Positions 1 to 7,394 are shown, counted from the stretch's first letter. The stretch is 64,000 bases of DNA from CAVXJN01 sp963773585 (GCA_963773585.1 CAVZBR010000006.1:62001-126000), one strand, 5' to 3'. Notes: generated by a model from the letters alone, not told the origin. Numbers and translations are program-made.

Positions 1-445
1 ACACGATCTTCGAATACGTCTCCTTCTGAGTACGATATTCCGTCCCATCGGCGCCGTACGCACCGCTGGTCGCGATCAATCTCTGCCCGTCAAGACAGAA
101 CTTATCGTTATTATCGAAATCGACCGGATCGATAAACCCGTCGATCGCTTTAGTGGCAGGGCAACGCGTTATGGAAGAAAGGCCACCCAATGACCAGCCC
201 ACGCCCAACGGGCCGTTGCCTTGCTGGCTGTTGTAGACCAAAGAAAGTTCAGGCTGCAGTCCACCTACGCCCGGCGGCACTTTGATCGGGATGGTATACG
301 TTGCGGCGCCGTTGCCGTCAACTGCGAATTGGCCGAGGATTGCGCCGGCTTGGTGAGTGGAAGGTAGCGCTGCCGTCGACCAGCACAGCGCACTCAGCAA
401 TAGCCCCCGCAAACGCGAGCGTCGCCCGCTATCGCATCCCCACAT
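1..445 (-). CDS. SpvB/RHS-family secreted protein, N-terminal part (cut by left edge)
   Basis: The minus strand reads open from an ATG at 445 to the window edge, giving 148 codons with no stop. A short Arg-rich start and a hydrophobic stretch (about residues 12-28) look like a Sec signal peptide. Residues 45-90 carry the hallmark of the SpvB / TcaC / RHS family: a G-x-A-x-Y-x-I-P-I stretch, then P-P-G-x-x-G-x-x-P-x-L-S-L-x-Y-N-S, then a G-x-G-W-S-L-x-G-L-S-x-I-x-R-C-P motif. This region normally opens a very long YD-repeat or toxin-delivery protein. A G-rich Shine-Dalgarno (GGGGGGA) lies 5 nt upstream of the ATG. Only the N-terminus is visible, so the C-terminal effector domain and any immunity gene lie outside. 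The family call is firm; the function is not determined. Confidence 0.85.
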   Translation of the reverse strand, partial: MWGCDSGRRSRLRGLLLSALCWSTAALPSTHQAGAILGQFAVDGNGAATYTIPIKVPPGVGGLQPELSLVYNSQQGNGPLGVGWSLGGLSSITRCPATKAIDGFIDPVDFDNNDKFCLDGQRLIATSGAYGADGTEYRTQKETYSKIV

Positions 446-744
446 GCGATCCCCCCGTTCGAGTTGTTTTCGTTTTGAACTTTTCTCGCGCCGTGTCGCG
501 CGTTTTGTTGTTAGTTACCTGACGATGGGCGGCGGGTCAAGCGGCAGACCCTCGCTGCATGACGTACTACGAATCGCCGCTGAACGAACGCGGCTCGATC
601 GGTGCGCTTAGCGGCGCAACGACTTGCGGCGCACAACGTACAAATTGGTTGAGACGTTAGTCTGCTTGTGTAGGAATTGTCCTACAAAAAAATCAGTCGA
701 ATCTTACAAGCGAAGCCGTGGACATCAGTGGCCCGGTTTTTCAA
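446..744. other. Intergenic region with an 18-bp palindrome
   Basis: No gene is recognised here. The region lies between the stop of the diheme cytochrome gene (745) and the start of the SpvB-like gene (445). It holds the inverted repeat at 669-686 and an A-rich run just after it, and probably contains the SpvB-like gene's promoter. Confidence 0.5.
669..686. promoter_or_regulatory. Perfect inverted repeat TGTAGGA-N4-TCCTACA
   Basis: The two 7-nt arms are fully complementary around the spacer ATTG. The repeat sits 223 nt upstream of the SpvB-like start codon. On the minus strand the T-run precedes the hairpin rather than following it, so it is not an intrinsic terminator. The shape (TGTAGG-N6-CCTACA) resembles sites of NarL/LuxR-type response regulators, such as the GacA consensus TGTAAG-N6-CTTACA. 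The assignment to a regulator is inference. Confidence 0.45.
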
Positions 745-1290
745 TTAATCCTCCCAGCGTCCATAGCCCGGTATGCGCACGTTGTGTTCGTTGAAGCGGC
801 CTTGGGCGGCACCGGCGTGGCAGGCGGAGCAGTTGCCGAATGAGCCGACTTTTGGATTTTCGGTCACCATGCGCGCGGGAATTTCGTCATGCTTATGGGT
901 GAACCAGCGCTGTAGGGTGATGCGCGGCAGTTTGTCGGCGGCCGGATCGCGGTAGCGGCTGGCGCGCCCCGCGTGATCCACGAGGTAACGGCTGAGCCGT
1001 GCCTGCGTCTCGGGGGGTAATTCGGCGTTGTCGCCGTAATGGTTGTCCAGACGAGCCATGATCTGTCGCCACGCAGGCGCCGGCAACATGCGGGCGGGAT
1101 ACGGCGTGTGACAGCTGCCGCACTCGGTTCGATAGGACACGGCCGGGTCGGCGATAGTTGCTGCGGCCGCATCCGGTGCCTGACCGGCAGAGGCACCTGG
1201 AGCGGCGGCATCGGACCACGCCGAAACCAGCAGCAGCGCGGCGGGCGCGATCACCGTGGCGCACAGCGCGAACAAACGGGACTTGTTCAT
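745..1290 (-). CDS. Periplasmic diheme cytochrome c (DHC family)
   Basis: The protein is 181 aa with a signal peptide (about residues 1-28) and two CxxCH haem-binding motifs at Cys57-His61 and Cys154-His158. The spacing and the W-x-x-I/L-M-A-R-L-D-x-H-Y-G-D segment after the first haem match the diheme cytochrome c family (DHC) described in Rhodobacter. There DHC passes electrons to the oxygen-binding cytochrome SHP. It is the last of three genes and starts 22 nt after the SHP-like gene. The upstream gene carries a second copy of this domain fused to cytochrome b, so the operon encodes two DHC modules. A role as periplasmic electron carrier is well supported; the terminal acceptor is unknown. 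Confidence 0.9.
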   Translation of the reverse strand: MNKSRLFALCATVIAPAALLLVSAWSDAAAPGASAGQAPDAAAATIADPAVSYRTECGSCHTPYPARMLPAPAWRQIMARLDNHYGDNAELPPETQARLSRYLVDHAGRASRYRDPAADKLPRITLQRWFTHKHDEIPARMVTENPKVGSFGNCSACHAGAAQGRFNEHNVRIPGYGRWED

Positions 1291-1312
1291 CTGGTTCTCC
1301 TTGTCGAAATCA

Positions 1313-1705
1313 CTATTGCGCGCGAATAAAGCTCAGCACGTCACCCTTTTCCTGGGGCGTGCAGGCGCGACCCACGGTCCACTTGCAGTTGCGGGTAAAC
1401 CATTTCTCCACCTTGGCGGTATCGCTGAGCCGCTTGGGGTTGACCGATGGCGCCAACGGCTCGATGGCCTTACCGGTGCGCACATGCTTGCCGCCCTGGC
1501 GCAGATCGGTGCCGTGGCAGGCGGCGCAACTGCGCTCACCTTCGGCGTCCGGGAATTTACGTATCCACAATTCGCGCCCGGCCGCGGCATCGAACGGCCC
1601 GGCGCCCTGACTGCGGTAGTCGGCCTGCAGCGCCGTGCTCACGTCCGCGGCCTGAACGGTGGGTGCTGCCAAGGTGGCAGCCATCAGCAGTGCGGTGAAT
1701 TTCAT
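1313..1705 (-). CDS. SHP-like high-spin cytochrome c (DUF1924)
   Basis: The protein is 130 aa with a signal peptide (residues 1-19, ending QA-A) and a single CxxCH motif at 60-64. The C-terminal half follows the Rhodobacter sphaeroides haem protein SHP as I recall it: an R-T-G-K-x-I-x-P-L-A-P-S block, V-E-K-W, then R-N-C with Asn106 as the expected labile haem ligand, and Cys107 and Cys115 as the expected disulfide. SHP binds O2 or NO when reduced. The start at 1705 was chosen over a longer open frame because its ATGA overlaps the stop of the upstream cytochrome b gene and is followed at once by a signal peptide. The family call is strong. The ligand assignment is by analogy with SHP. Confidence 0.88.
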   Translation of the reverse strand: MKFTALLMAATLAAPTVQAADVSTALQADYRSQGAGPFDAAAGRELWIRKFPDAEGERSCAACHGTDLRQGGKHVRTGKAIEPLAPSVNPKRLSDTAKVEKWFTRNCKWTVGRACTPQEKGDVLSFIRAQ

Positions 1706-2898
1706 TTCATGATCTCCTTCGATGTGACATTGGAATCGGCACCGGCAGCGCGAGAGACGGCACCACGCGGCGGCACACGCATGGCCCCGTCGCGGAAGGT
1801 GCCGGCGGCGGCGTCCAGGTGGCAGGCGGCGCAGTCGCCCCTGCCATGCACGCGACTGCGGGACCACAACGCCGCGTCCAGCGTACCGTGCTTGTGCCGC
1901 CAGTAGGCTGTGTCGGTGACGCGCAGCGGTGTCTGCATCGACGGTGTCGTACGCTGCACGTACCAAGCCGCTTCGGTGATTTGGCGTTCCGCGGCATGGG
2001 CGGTGAGAAAAGTATCCAGATGAGCCACCGTGGCCGCATCCAGGGCCAGATCTTCGCCGAAGTGATCGTGCTGACCGTCCAGCAGCGCGCGCCAGGAACG
2101 GGCCGGCAGCAGCCCGGCCTGATAGGCCAGATGACAACTTCCGCACTCGTTGCGCCACTCGGCATCGTCGGCCAGCGGCGGTCCCTTGTAGGGCAGGTAG
2201 GGTGCACTGGCGGACGCGCGCAGCGCCGGGTGAAAGTACAGCGCCGCGCCGGTGAGCACACCCGCGATCATCAGACCGGCGACGGCCCGGCGCGACACCA
2301 CGTCAGCCTCGCCCGGCGCATGTTTGCGGCCGGTGACCATGGCACCGACCAGGTTCTCACAATGCGCAACACTGCTCAGCAGGACACCGACGATGTGCAT
2401 CCCGGCCACGACCAGCAGCGTCCAGGCCAGTACCTCGTGCACCTCGCGCACGGCAGCACCGGCACCGAAGCCCAGCACGCCGGCAAGCGGACCTTCCTGT
2501 TCCTGTCCGCCTAAGGTCAGCACGCCCGTTAGGGCCAGTCCCACCGCCAGCGCGAGCATGCCGAACACCGCCCAGCTGCCTGCGGGGTTGTGGCCGGCGT
2601 AGTGGCGCGCATGGCCCGCGGCCAGCGCGCGCACATAACCGACGACGGTTCCGGGCCGATACAAAAAGCGGCGGAAGCGGGCATGGCCACCGCCGACGAA
2701 GCCCCACAGCAGCCGAAACAGCAACAGGCCGCCGAATGCGTAGCCAGCAAACACGTGCAGGTACAGGTAACGGTCACCCAGTGTCAGCCAAGCGGCACCG
2801 AAAGCAAGCCCGAACAGCCAGTGGAACCACCGCACGGGCGCGTCCCAGATCCGCACTCTCGGCGTCCCTCGGCGCGCGTTGCCGGAGCCATTGGTCAT
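1702..2898 (-). CDS. Cytochrome b561-type membrane protein fused to diheme cytochrome c
   Basis: The protein is 398 aa. Residues 15-190 form a four-helix cytochrome b561 / Ni-hydrogenase b-type domain, with the typical W-D-x-P-x-R-x-F-H-W start and candidate haem-ligand histidines (His26, His48, His154, His168). A further membrane segment lies near 205-222. Residues 240-370 are a DHC-type diheme domain with CxxCH at 252-256 and 356-360, expected on the periplasmic side. It is the first gene of the operon and overlaps the SHP-like gene by ATGA. In Rhodobacter the DHC, SHP and cytochrome b genes are separate neighbours; here a second DHC copy is fused to the b subunit. A likely role is moving quinol electrons through the b-haems to the periplasmic haems. 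Confidence 0.88.
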   Translation of the reverse strand: MTNGSGNARRGTPRVRIWDAPVRWFHWLFGLAFGAAWLTLGDRYLYLHVFAGYAFGGLLLFRLLWGFVGGGHARFRRFLYRPGTVVGYVRALAAGHARHYAGHNPAGSWAVFGMLALAVGLALTGVLTLGGQEQEGPLAGVLGFGAGAAVREVHEVLAWTLLVVAGMHIVGVLLSSVAHCENLVGAMVTGRKHAPGEADVVSRRAVAGLMIAGVLTGAALYFHPALRASASAPYLPYKGPPLADDAEWRNECGSCHLAYQAGLLPARSWRALLDGQHDHFGEDLALDAATVAHLDTFLTAHAAERQITEAAWYVQRTTPSMQTPLRVTDTAYWRHKHGTLDAALWSRSRVHGRGDCAACHLDAAAGTFRDGAMRVPPRGAVSRAAGADSNVTSKEIMK

Positions 2899-2965
2899 CG
2901 CGGTCCTCCGCTGCTCGGTGGGCGGCGCCCCGTGCGGCAGCCCTATCGATGGAGCACACGCTACG

Positions 2966-2990
2966 TGTCAAAGCTGAAACGAAGCTGAAA
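2966..2990 (-). promoter_or_regulatory. Adjacent 11-bp direct repeats overlapping a TTGACA -35 box
   Basis: On the minus strand two adjacent 11-mers, TTTCAGCTTCG (2990-2980) and TTTCAGCTTTG (2979-2969), differ at one base. The second runs into TTGACA (2971-2966), a good -35 hexamer. The -10 is weak (GATAGG or CGATAG near 2942-2948). The layout, 11-bp tandem half-sites touching -35, is that of OmpR/PhoB-class activators. It lies about 70-90 nt upstream of the cytochrome operon. The regulator is not in this window. Confidence 0.55.
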
Positions 2991-3436
2991 GGCGGGCCGC
3001 AATCGCGGCCGTAAGCGTTGGCGGGAGAAAAACTACTTGCCGATCGCGTCCACGATGGACGCTCTGGTGGAATCATTGGGCAGTACTACGCGCGCCGTCC
3101 GTGGCCCCGGTTCTGACTTCTCTTGGAATCTCATGCTCGGCTTGCAGGCCGGCGTCGAGGCATCAAGCTGCGCATCTTGCTACTCACAGCCACTGTTTTG
3201 GTCAAGCGACCTGATCTCGGGTCCCACGCACTGCTGCATCGTCGAAACCAAGTACCGCCAGGCACTTGAAACCACGAACGCCGCCGTCAGTGGCGGAAAA
3301 GCCTAGCTATTGGCGAGCCGCAGAAGGAAGGCACCCACCGTCTGCGCGTCGTCAGCCGGTACCCTCACCTTTCGGCCACACTACCTATTCGGCGGCTGTG
3401 GCTGGCAGCCGAGCTGCCCGGCGACACAGCCGTCCG
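2991..3436. other. Gene-free stretch
   Basis: I found no convincing gene on either strand between the cytochrome operon promoter and the GspC-like gene. The short open frames here have no recognisable motif, ribosome binding site or codon pattern. Only the hairpin at 3394-3431 stands out. Confidence 0.5.
3394..3431 (-). terminator. Nested hairpin after the GspC-like gene
   Basis: An outer 7-bp stem (GGCTGTG/CACAGCC) encloses an inner 6-bp stem (GGCAGC/GCTGCC) with a 3-nt loop, starting 5 nt after the stop codon. No T-run follows, so intrinsic termination would be weak. Confidence 0.4.
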
Positions 3437-4180
3437 TCAGTCGCCCAGCACCAGGATCTGACTACCGCGATGAACGGTGTACGTCAGCCCTCCCGTGCCG
3501 GACATGGCATTCAACACATCTCTGCCATCGCCAGGTCCCTCCAGCGGCACACCGTTGACCGCCGTCAAGACATCGCCCGGCTTGAGTCCGAGCCTGTCGA
3601 GCAGCGTCGAATCCGCGCGCTCGATAATCCGGAAACCGCGAAAACGATCGTTTTCAGTAACCGGAATCGCGCCCACGAGTTGCAGGAGCAAGCCCGGTCG
3701 GCTCAGCATCGCCTGGCGCAGGGTCCCGAGATACGGATCGGCCGTCGCCTTGGAGTCCGGGTCCTCGAACGCTCGCTCCGGCTGCTTCCAGAAAAATCCG
3801 AGCGTCAGCCGCTGACCTGCGCGCTGTAGAACGATTCGGTCGGCATATATTTTCGCAACCGTTCCGCCGCCCGGGACCTCGTCTCCCAGGCCGTAGATCT
3901 GCTGTTCGCCCCTTGCATCCTCGAGAATAACGCGACTATCCGCGGGGCGCCGAGAAACGATGGTGCCCCGCAAAGGACCGATTGCCGCCGCGCTGGACGG
4001 CGGGGCCAATTGCGGGGCCGCGCCGGCCGCAGCCGATGCGCCGGCTGCCGCACTGTCCGCGGAAAAACCAGGCCCCGAGAGCGTTGCGCACAGGACCAGA
4101 AAAAGTGTCTGGCGAATGCCAGTCAACGCCCACTTTCCACTCGAGATGCGGTGTTGTCGGCGCAATTGAACCTCAACCAT
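3437..4180 (-). CDS. GspC-like protein (HR domain plus PDZ domain), secreted form
   Basis: The protein is about 247 aa. Residues about 20-42 look like a cleavable signal peptide (long hydrophobic core ending in GFSADSA) rather than the uncleaved anchor of true GspC. An Ala/Pro-rich linker follows, then a GspC homology-region segment (about 70-135: L-R-G-T-I-V-S, I-L-E-D, Y-G-L-G-D-E-V, Y-A-D-R-I-V-L). A C-terminal PDZ domain follows (about 180-245: F-R-G-F-R-I-I-E, L-x-R-L-G-L-K-P-G-D-V-L-T-A-V-N-G). A separate bona fide gspC lies at 17542-18396. This copy sits 63 nt downstream of the propeller-like gene and is probably in its operon. ATG 4180 was chosen over an earlier one because it leads straight into the signal peptide. 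A role in the T2SS periplasmic assembly is inferred. Confidence 0.75.
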   Translation of the reverse strand: MVEVQLRRQHRISSGKWALTGIRQTLFLVLCATLSGPGFSADSAAAGASAAAGAAPQLAPPSSAAAIGPLRGTIVSRRPADSRVILEDARGEQQIYGLGDEVPGGGTVAKIYADRIVLQRAGQRLTLGFFWKQPERAFEDPDSKATADPYLGTLRQAMLSRPGLLLQLVGAIPVTENDRFRGFRIIERADSTLLDRLGLKPGDVLTAVNGVPLEGPGDGRDVLNAMSGTGGLTYTVHRGSQILVLGD

Positions 4181-4243
4181 CCCGTTACGAAGGAACCCTC
4201 GCCGGACTCGCGCCCGGCGAGGAGAACGATGCAATCACCTCTG

Positions 4244-5767
4244 TCAGGGCTGCAAGATTGTCACCGACTCATAGAAGCAATGCTCGCCTTCGTCGCTGAC
4301 ATAGGCGGTGCCTGCCACTCTCTGGATGTTGACACCGTGCACGTGCGGCTCCAGCTCGTCAGGCGTGCAGTTCGGGATCAGGCGCGAGATCGAAAGTACC
4401 TGCGTCACATTGCGAGTGACTGTATCGACCACTGCAAGATTGCCGGTATGTTCACCGCTGACGAGCAACGCATTACGCGCCGGATCTGCAAACAAGAAGT
4501 GGGCGTGAATGAAAAGCTGATCGAACGGCAATCCCGTTGCGACCGCATCATCGTGATCCGGGACGGCCGGCACGGGCTGACCGTTGGACAGATCAATGAT
4601 GTGAACTGCCTTGAAGGTGGGCGATGCCGGATTGGTATCGACTTCCGCTACCCACCTTCCCGTGATTTCAGGCCCCTCGACCTCTACAGCTTCCTCTTCC
4701 TCCGACACTTCCTCCACGGTGGCGATCGTATGAATCGTCTGATAGGCGCGGTGGTTCACTCGGTCGGTGTTCAGATCGTGCATGTGCAATATCCAACCCG
4801 CGGGGATCTCGAACTGCTCACCGGGCGGGAGGCTGGCGATGAACGATTCGAACGGTCCGCGGACGTCAACGGAATATAGAATCGTGTCGCTGGCACTGTC
4901 GAAGGTCCACATTTTCTGACCGAAATGGGTCGTGCCATTCACCGTGTTCAACACCGGGTCCACGTCGACACCCTGTACGCACTGGTTCGCGGCCATGTCG
5001 ATGAACTTGTACGGGTGCGCTGCACCGGGGTCGATCACGGACACGAAGCAGCCGACGTTGGTCGGCGAAGGCTCGTGGTTACCGACATAGACCTTGTGGT
5101 TGACCGGATTTACCGCGTCTTCCTCGGCGGCATGACCAAGCACGTAGCCGCGGAGGATCTTCGGGCTGGCCAAGTCACTGATGTCATAGGCCACGAGAAG
5201 ACCGGACTCCTCATCGGTGGTTTTGGCTTTCATGAATTTGGTGCGAGTCGGGTCCCACTGCAAACCGGAATGCTCGATCACCTGGTAGGCGATCTTTTTG
5301 GCATCATCAATGTCAATACCGTGCGGATGGCGCGGATGACCTTCGGCTCCCTTCGGCGCGCAGCCACCGAATTTCTTCATCAGCGAGCCGTCGAGCTCGA
5401 CCACTGGAATGCAGGCATCTTCGATGACGAGCGTCGACAGCACCTTGTTGGTGCCGTATTCGAAAATGGTTATTCCGGCCTTGTTGGTGATCTCAAGCTC
5501 CTGTCCGGGCGGCACCCCCTCTTCACCGCGCTCATTGCTTGAGATCCAATATGTCGGCGTGTCCGATGCGTCGGTCTCATGGGGCTTCCACACCGGCGCC
5601 GGTGTGAGATCGGCTTCTCCTGAATACTCGTCTGGGGGAACCAGCACCTCATCAATCGTATACGAGGGCGCAGCCGACGCCGCGCCGGCAAAGGCGATCA
5701 GCCCTCCGGCGAGCATCGCCAGCACCGTGCCGACCTGCTCGGTTTGTTTACGCTGTGTCTGTTTCAT
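4244..5767 (-). CDS. Secreted His-rich protein, probable beta-propeller, function unknown
   Basis: The protein is 507 aa with a signal peptide (residues 1-33, ending ASA-A). The body alternates strand-like segments with D/N-rich turns such as V-N-H-K-V-Y-V-G-N-H and R-N-A-L-L-V-S-G-E-H, as in YncE/NHL-like propellers. Four H-x-H pairs are spread along the chain (His147/149, 328/330, 421/423, 475/477, with His144 beside the first), so they could meet at the propeller axis and bind metal. An acidic insert lies at 352-368. ATG 5767 was chosen because it has GAGGAG exactly 7 nt upstream, as in the three neighbouring paralogs. I do not recognise a named family. A metal-dependent enzyme or metal-binding protein is possible but unproven. 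Confidence 0.65.
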   Translation of the reverse strand: MKQTQRKQTEQVGTVLAMLAGGLIAFAGAASAAPSYTIDEVLVPPDEYSGEADLTPAPVWKPHETDASDTPTYWISSNERGEEGVPPGQELEITNKAGITIFEYGTNKVLSTLVIEDACIPVVELDGSLMKKFGGCAPKGAEGHPRHPHGIDIDDAKKIAYQVIEHSGLQWDPTRTKFMKAKTTDEESGLLVAYDISDLASPKILRGYVLGHAAEEDAVNPVNHKVYVGNHEPSPTNVGCFVSVIDPGAAHPYKFIDMAANQCVQGVDVDPVLNTVNGTTHFGQKMWTFDSASDTILYSVDVRGPFESFIASLPPGEQFEIPAGWILHMHDLNTDRVNHRAYQTIHTIATVEEVSEEEEAVEVEGPEITGRWVAEVDTNPASPTFKAVHIIDLSNGQPVPAVPDHDDAVATGLPFDQLFIHAHFLFADPARNALLVSGEHTGNLAVVDTVTRNVTQVLSISRLIPNCTPDELEPHVHGVNIQRVAGTAYVSDEGEHCFYESVTILQP

Positions 5768-5812
5768 GTCCTCACTCCTCGCCAAGGTGGGTTAGGTCTG
5801 CTCTAAGGCGGC

Positions 5813-6400
5813 TCATTCACCCGGTGTCGTGAACGGTCCTTCCGCCAATTTCCCGCATCCCGGCACGGAACCGGTGCCGTTCTTTACCAACTGCTCGAAC
5901 AACTCGGGGACCGTTGGCCCAGCAACGCCGTTGGTCAAGTCCGCCAGCGAGTTGTCGCACCACCGAACGGCTGTCACGGTCAGCTCCGACGGTTCCGTGC
6001 AAATCAGCGCGTTGCTTTCGGATTCCGGAATGTTGGTAATGACGGTCCCTCTCACCTGACCGTTATTCTTGACTTCGAAGTGGGCCAGTTCTTCCGGGTG
6101 TATGTTCTGGAAGATCAAAAGCTGGCTGTTTCCCACGGGCCTGTGTCTTAGCATGCATTGTTGCAGGACGCCGACATACTGCGACGAGCAGTCGTATCGC
6201 ACCAACGAATAGGGCACGAGCCCCGTCTCCCTGAAGCTGCAATTCAGGCCACCTGCCGCTTCGCCGGCGTTCTCGATCGTGATACTGGCGCTGGCAAATT
6301 CCTGCGCGTGCGCGGTGCCGATCCCGAGTGCCGCAAAGGCCACCACCGCCCCGAGCACCATGCCGGCCCCCTTGGCTTGATTTAGCGCTGTGTGTTTCAT
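5813..6400 (-). CDS. Six-cysteine secreted protein, paralog A
   Basis: The protein is 195 aa with a signal peptide ending A-H-A-Q (about residue 33). The mature part has six cysteines (54, 71, 82, 134, 148, 182) that match those of its two neighbours. The first three follow C-x16-C-x10-C. Conserved blocks are C-S-F-R-E-T-G-L and, near the end, T-A-V-R-W-C-D-N-S-L-A-D-L-T-N-G-V-A-G followed by V-P-G-C. Three disulfides in the periplasm or outside are likely. No lipobox and no membrane segment follow the signal. The start at 6400 has GAGGAG with a 7-nt spacer. It lies 42 nt after paralog B and 45 nt before the propeller gene, so co-transcription is likely. I do not recognise the family. Confidence 0.75.
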   Translation of the reverse strand: MKHTALNQAKGAGMVLGAVVAFAALGIGTAHAQEFASASITIENAGEAAGGLNCSFRETGLVPYSLVRYDCSSQYVGVLQQCMLRHRPVGNSQLLIFQNIHPEELAHFEVKNNGQVRGTVITNIPESESNALICTEPSELTVTAVRWCDNSLADLTNGVAGPTVPELFEQLVKNGTGSVPGCGKLAEGPFTTPGE

Positions 6401-6442
6401 GTTCTGACTCCTCGTAGGATTGGCGATTCGTTTCAAGTCGAC

Positions 6443-7072
6443 CTACAACGGCAAGGGCGTACCTATGGGCAAGTTGGTTGGCAGTGTCTGCAGGACCGCG
6501 CAGGATGGCACGCCCGCCGCGCCGCCTTTCTCGAGCTGCAGCAACAGGTCCGGCTCCTCAGCGCCCACTATGCCGTTGGTCTTATCCACCAATGACGAAT
6601 TGCACCAGCGAATCGCGGTAATGGTTTCAGTGACCTCGGCCTCGTTGTTGCCACGTCCGCCAACGGCGATATCAGCGCAAGGTTCTGCGACGGGCTCCTC
6701 TTCCACGGTCGGATAGGCCGTCAAGATGCCCGCCATGATCGTCCCTCGTTTGTTGGCAACGAACGTCTCGGTCGTGGTCTGATCGTGGGCGACATAGAGG
6801 GTTGTCGGCCCGTTGGCCACGGCCCTGTTCTTGTAGAAGCATTGTGTCACCCAGCCGATGTCCGCCGCGCCACAGGTGTAATCCACCGACGCACCGGGAC
6901 CGAGCCCGGTTTCCCTGAAGGAACAGTCGAGAAAACCGAAGTTGTTGATGCTGAGATCGGCACGATCGAAACTCTGCGCCTGAGCAGAGCCGACCCCGAG
7001 CGTCGCAAGGGCGATCACCGCCGCGACCGCCATTCCGGCCCGCCTGGCTTGGGTTATCAATGTATGTTTCAT
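6443..7072 (-). CDS. Six-cysteine secreted protein, paralog B
   Basis: The protein is 209 aa with a signal peptide ending S-A-Q-A-Q (about residue 33). Cysteines at 50, 67, 78, 132, 157 and 191 reproduce the C-x16-C-x10-C start and the two C-terminal cysteines of paralogs A and C. Shared blocks are C-S-F-R-E-T-G-L-G-P, Q-C-F-Y-K-N-R, I-R-W-C-N-S-S-L-V-D-K-T-N-G-I-V-G and V-P-S-C. The first six residues (MKHTLI) nearly repeat those of the other two. It is the first gene of the unit 7072 to 3437, headed by the promoter element at 7216-7283, with a leader of about 137 nt. Function unknown; export to the periplasm or beyond is supported by the signal and the paired cysteines. Confidence 0.75.
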   Translation of the reverse strand: MKHTLITQARRAGMAVAAVIALATLGVGSAQAQSFDRADLSINNFGFLDCSFRETGLGPGASVDYTCGAADIGWVTQCFYKNRAVANGPTTLYVAHDQTTTETFVANKRGTIMAGILTAYPTVEEEPVAEPCADIAVGGRGNNEAEVTETITAIRWCNSSLVDKTNGIVGAEEPDLLLQLEKGGAAGVPSCAVLQTLPTNLPIGTPLPL

Positions 7073-7215
7073 GTCCTGACTCCTCGTAGGCTGGATGATT
7101 CATGTCAAGTCGGGTTGCAAGTCCCGTGAGCACTCGTGTCATTTCTCCTCATCGATACGGGCCACTTTGACGCTGCCGCGCAATGGAACGCCGAACAGGG
7201 AGAGCGGACGTTTAC

Positions 7216-7283
7216 CTTATAGGAGGCTCGGATCGTTTTAGATATTGGGTCTTGCCCGAACCGGCATCAGGGTTTTCCCCAAC
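7216..7283 (-). promoter_or_regulatory. Promoter element E1 of the paralog B operon
   Basis: On the minus strand an imperfect palindrome (TTGGGG-AAAA-CCCTGA, 7282-7267) is followed by TTCGGGCAA, then CGATCC, then 8 nt, then TATAAG (7221-7216) as -10. The region 7230-7284 aligns without gaps over 55 nt to 8326-8380 upstream of paralog C. There is no consensus -35, as expected of an activator-dependent promoter. The palindrome centre is about 65 nt upstream of the expected start point. Confidence 0.65.
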
Positions 7284-7354
7284 CCGTCGGCAGAGATGCA
7301 CGCAGTCAGTCCCGCCTGCTGACACCGCTCGACACGCAAATATCAATCGCGCAA

Positions 7355-7394
7355 AGAGCAGCCGCCCAACCCCGAGGGACCGGGCGGCTGCTCT
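7355..7394 (-). terminator. Intrinsic-type terminator of paralog C
   Basis: A perfect 13-bp stem (AGAGCAGCCGCCC with its complement) and a 14-nt loop lie 61 nt after the paralog C stop. On the minus strand the stem ends TCTTT, a short and weak U-tract. It separates the paralog C gene from the promoter E1 of the next unit. Confidence 0.7.

Noticed and set aside
669..690. Intrinsic terminator for the cytochrome operon
   Set aside because: On the transcribed strand the T-run comes before the hairpin, not after it.
1706..2158. N-terminal extension of the SHP-like gene (281-codon frame)
   Set aside because: The extension lies inside the cytochrome b-DHC gene in another frame. The signal peptide and ATGA overlap fix the start at 1705.
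3037..3306. An 89-codon plus-strand frame
   Set aside because: No homology, no ribosome binding site and no coding bias that I can see.
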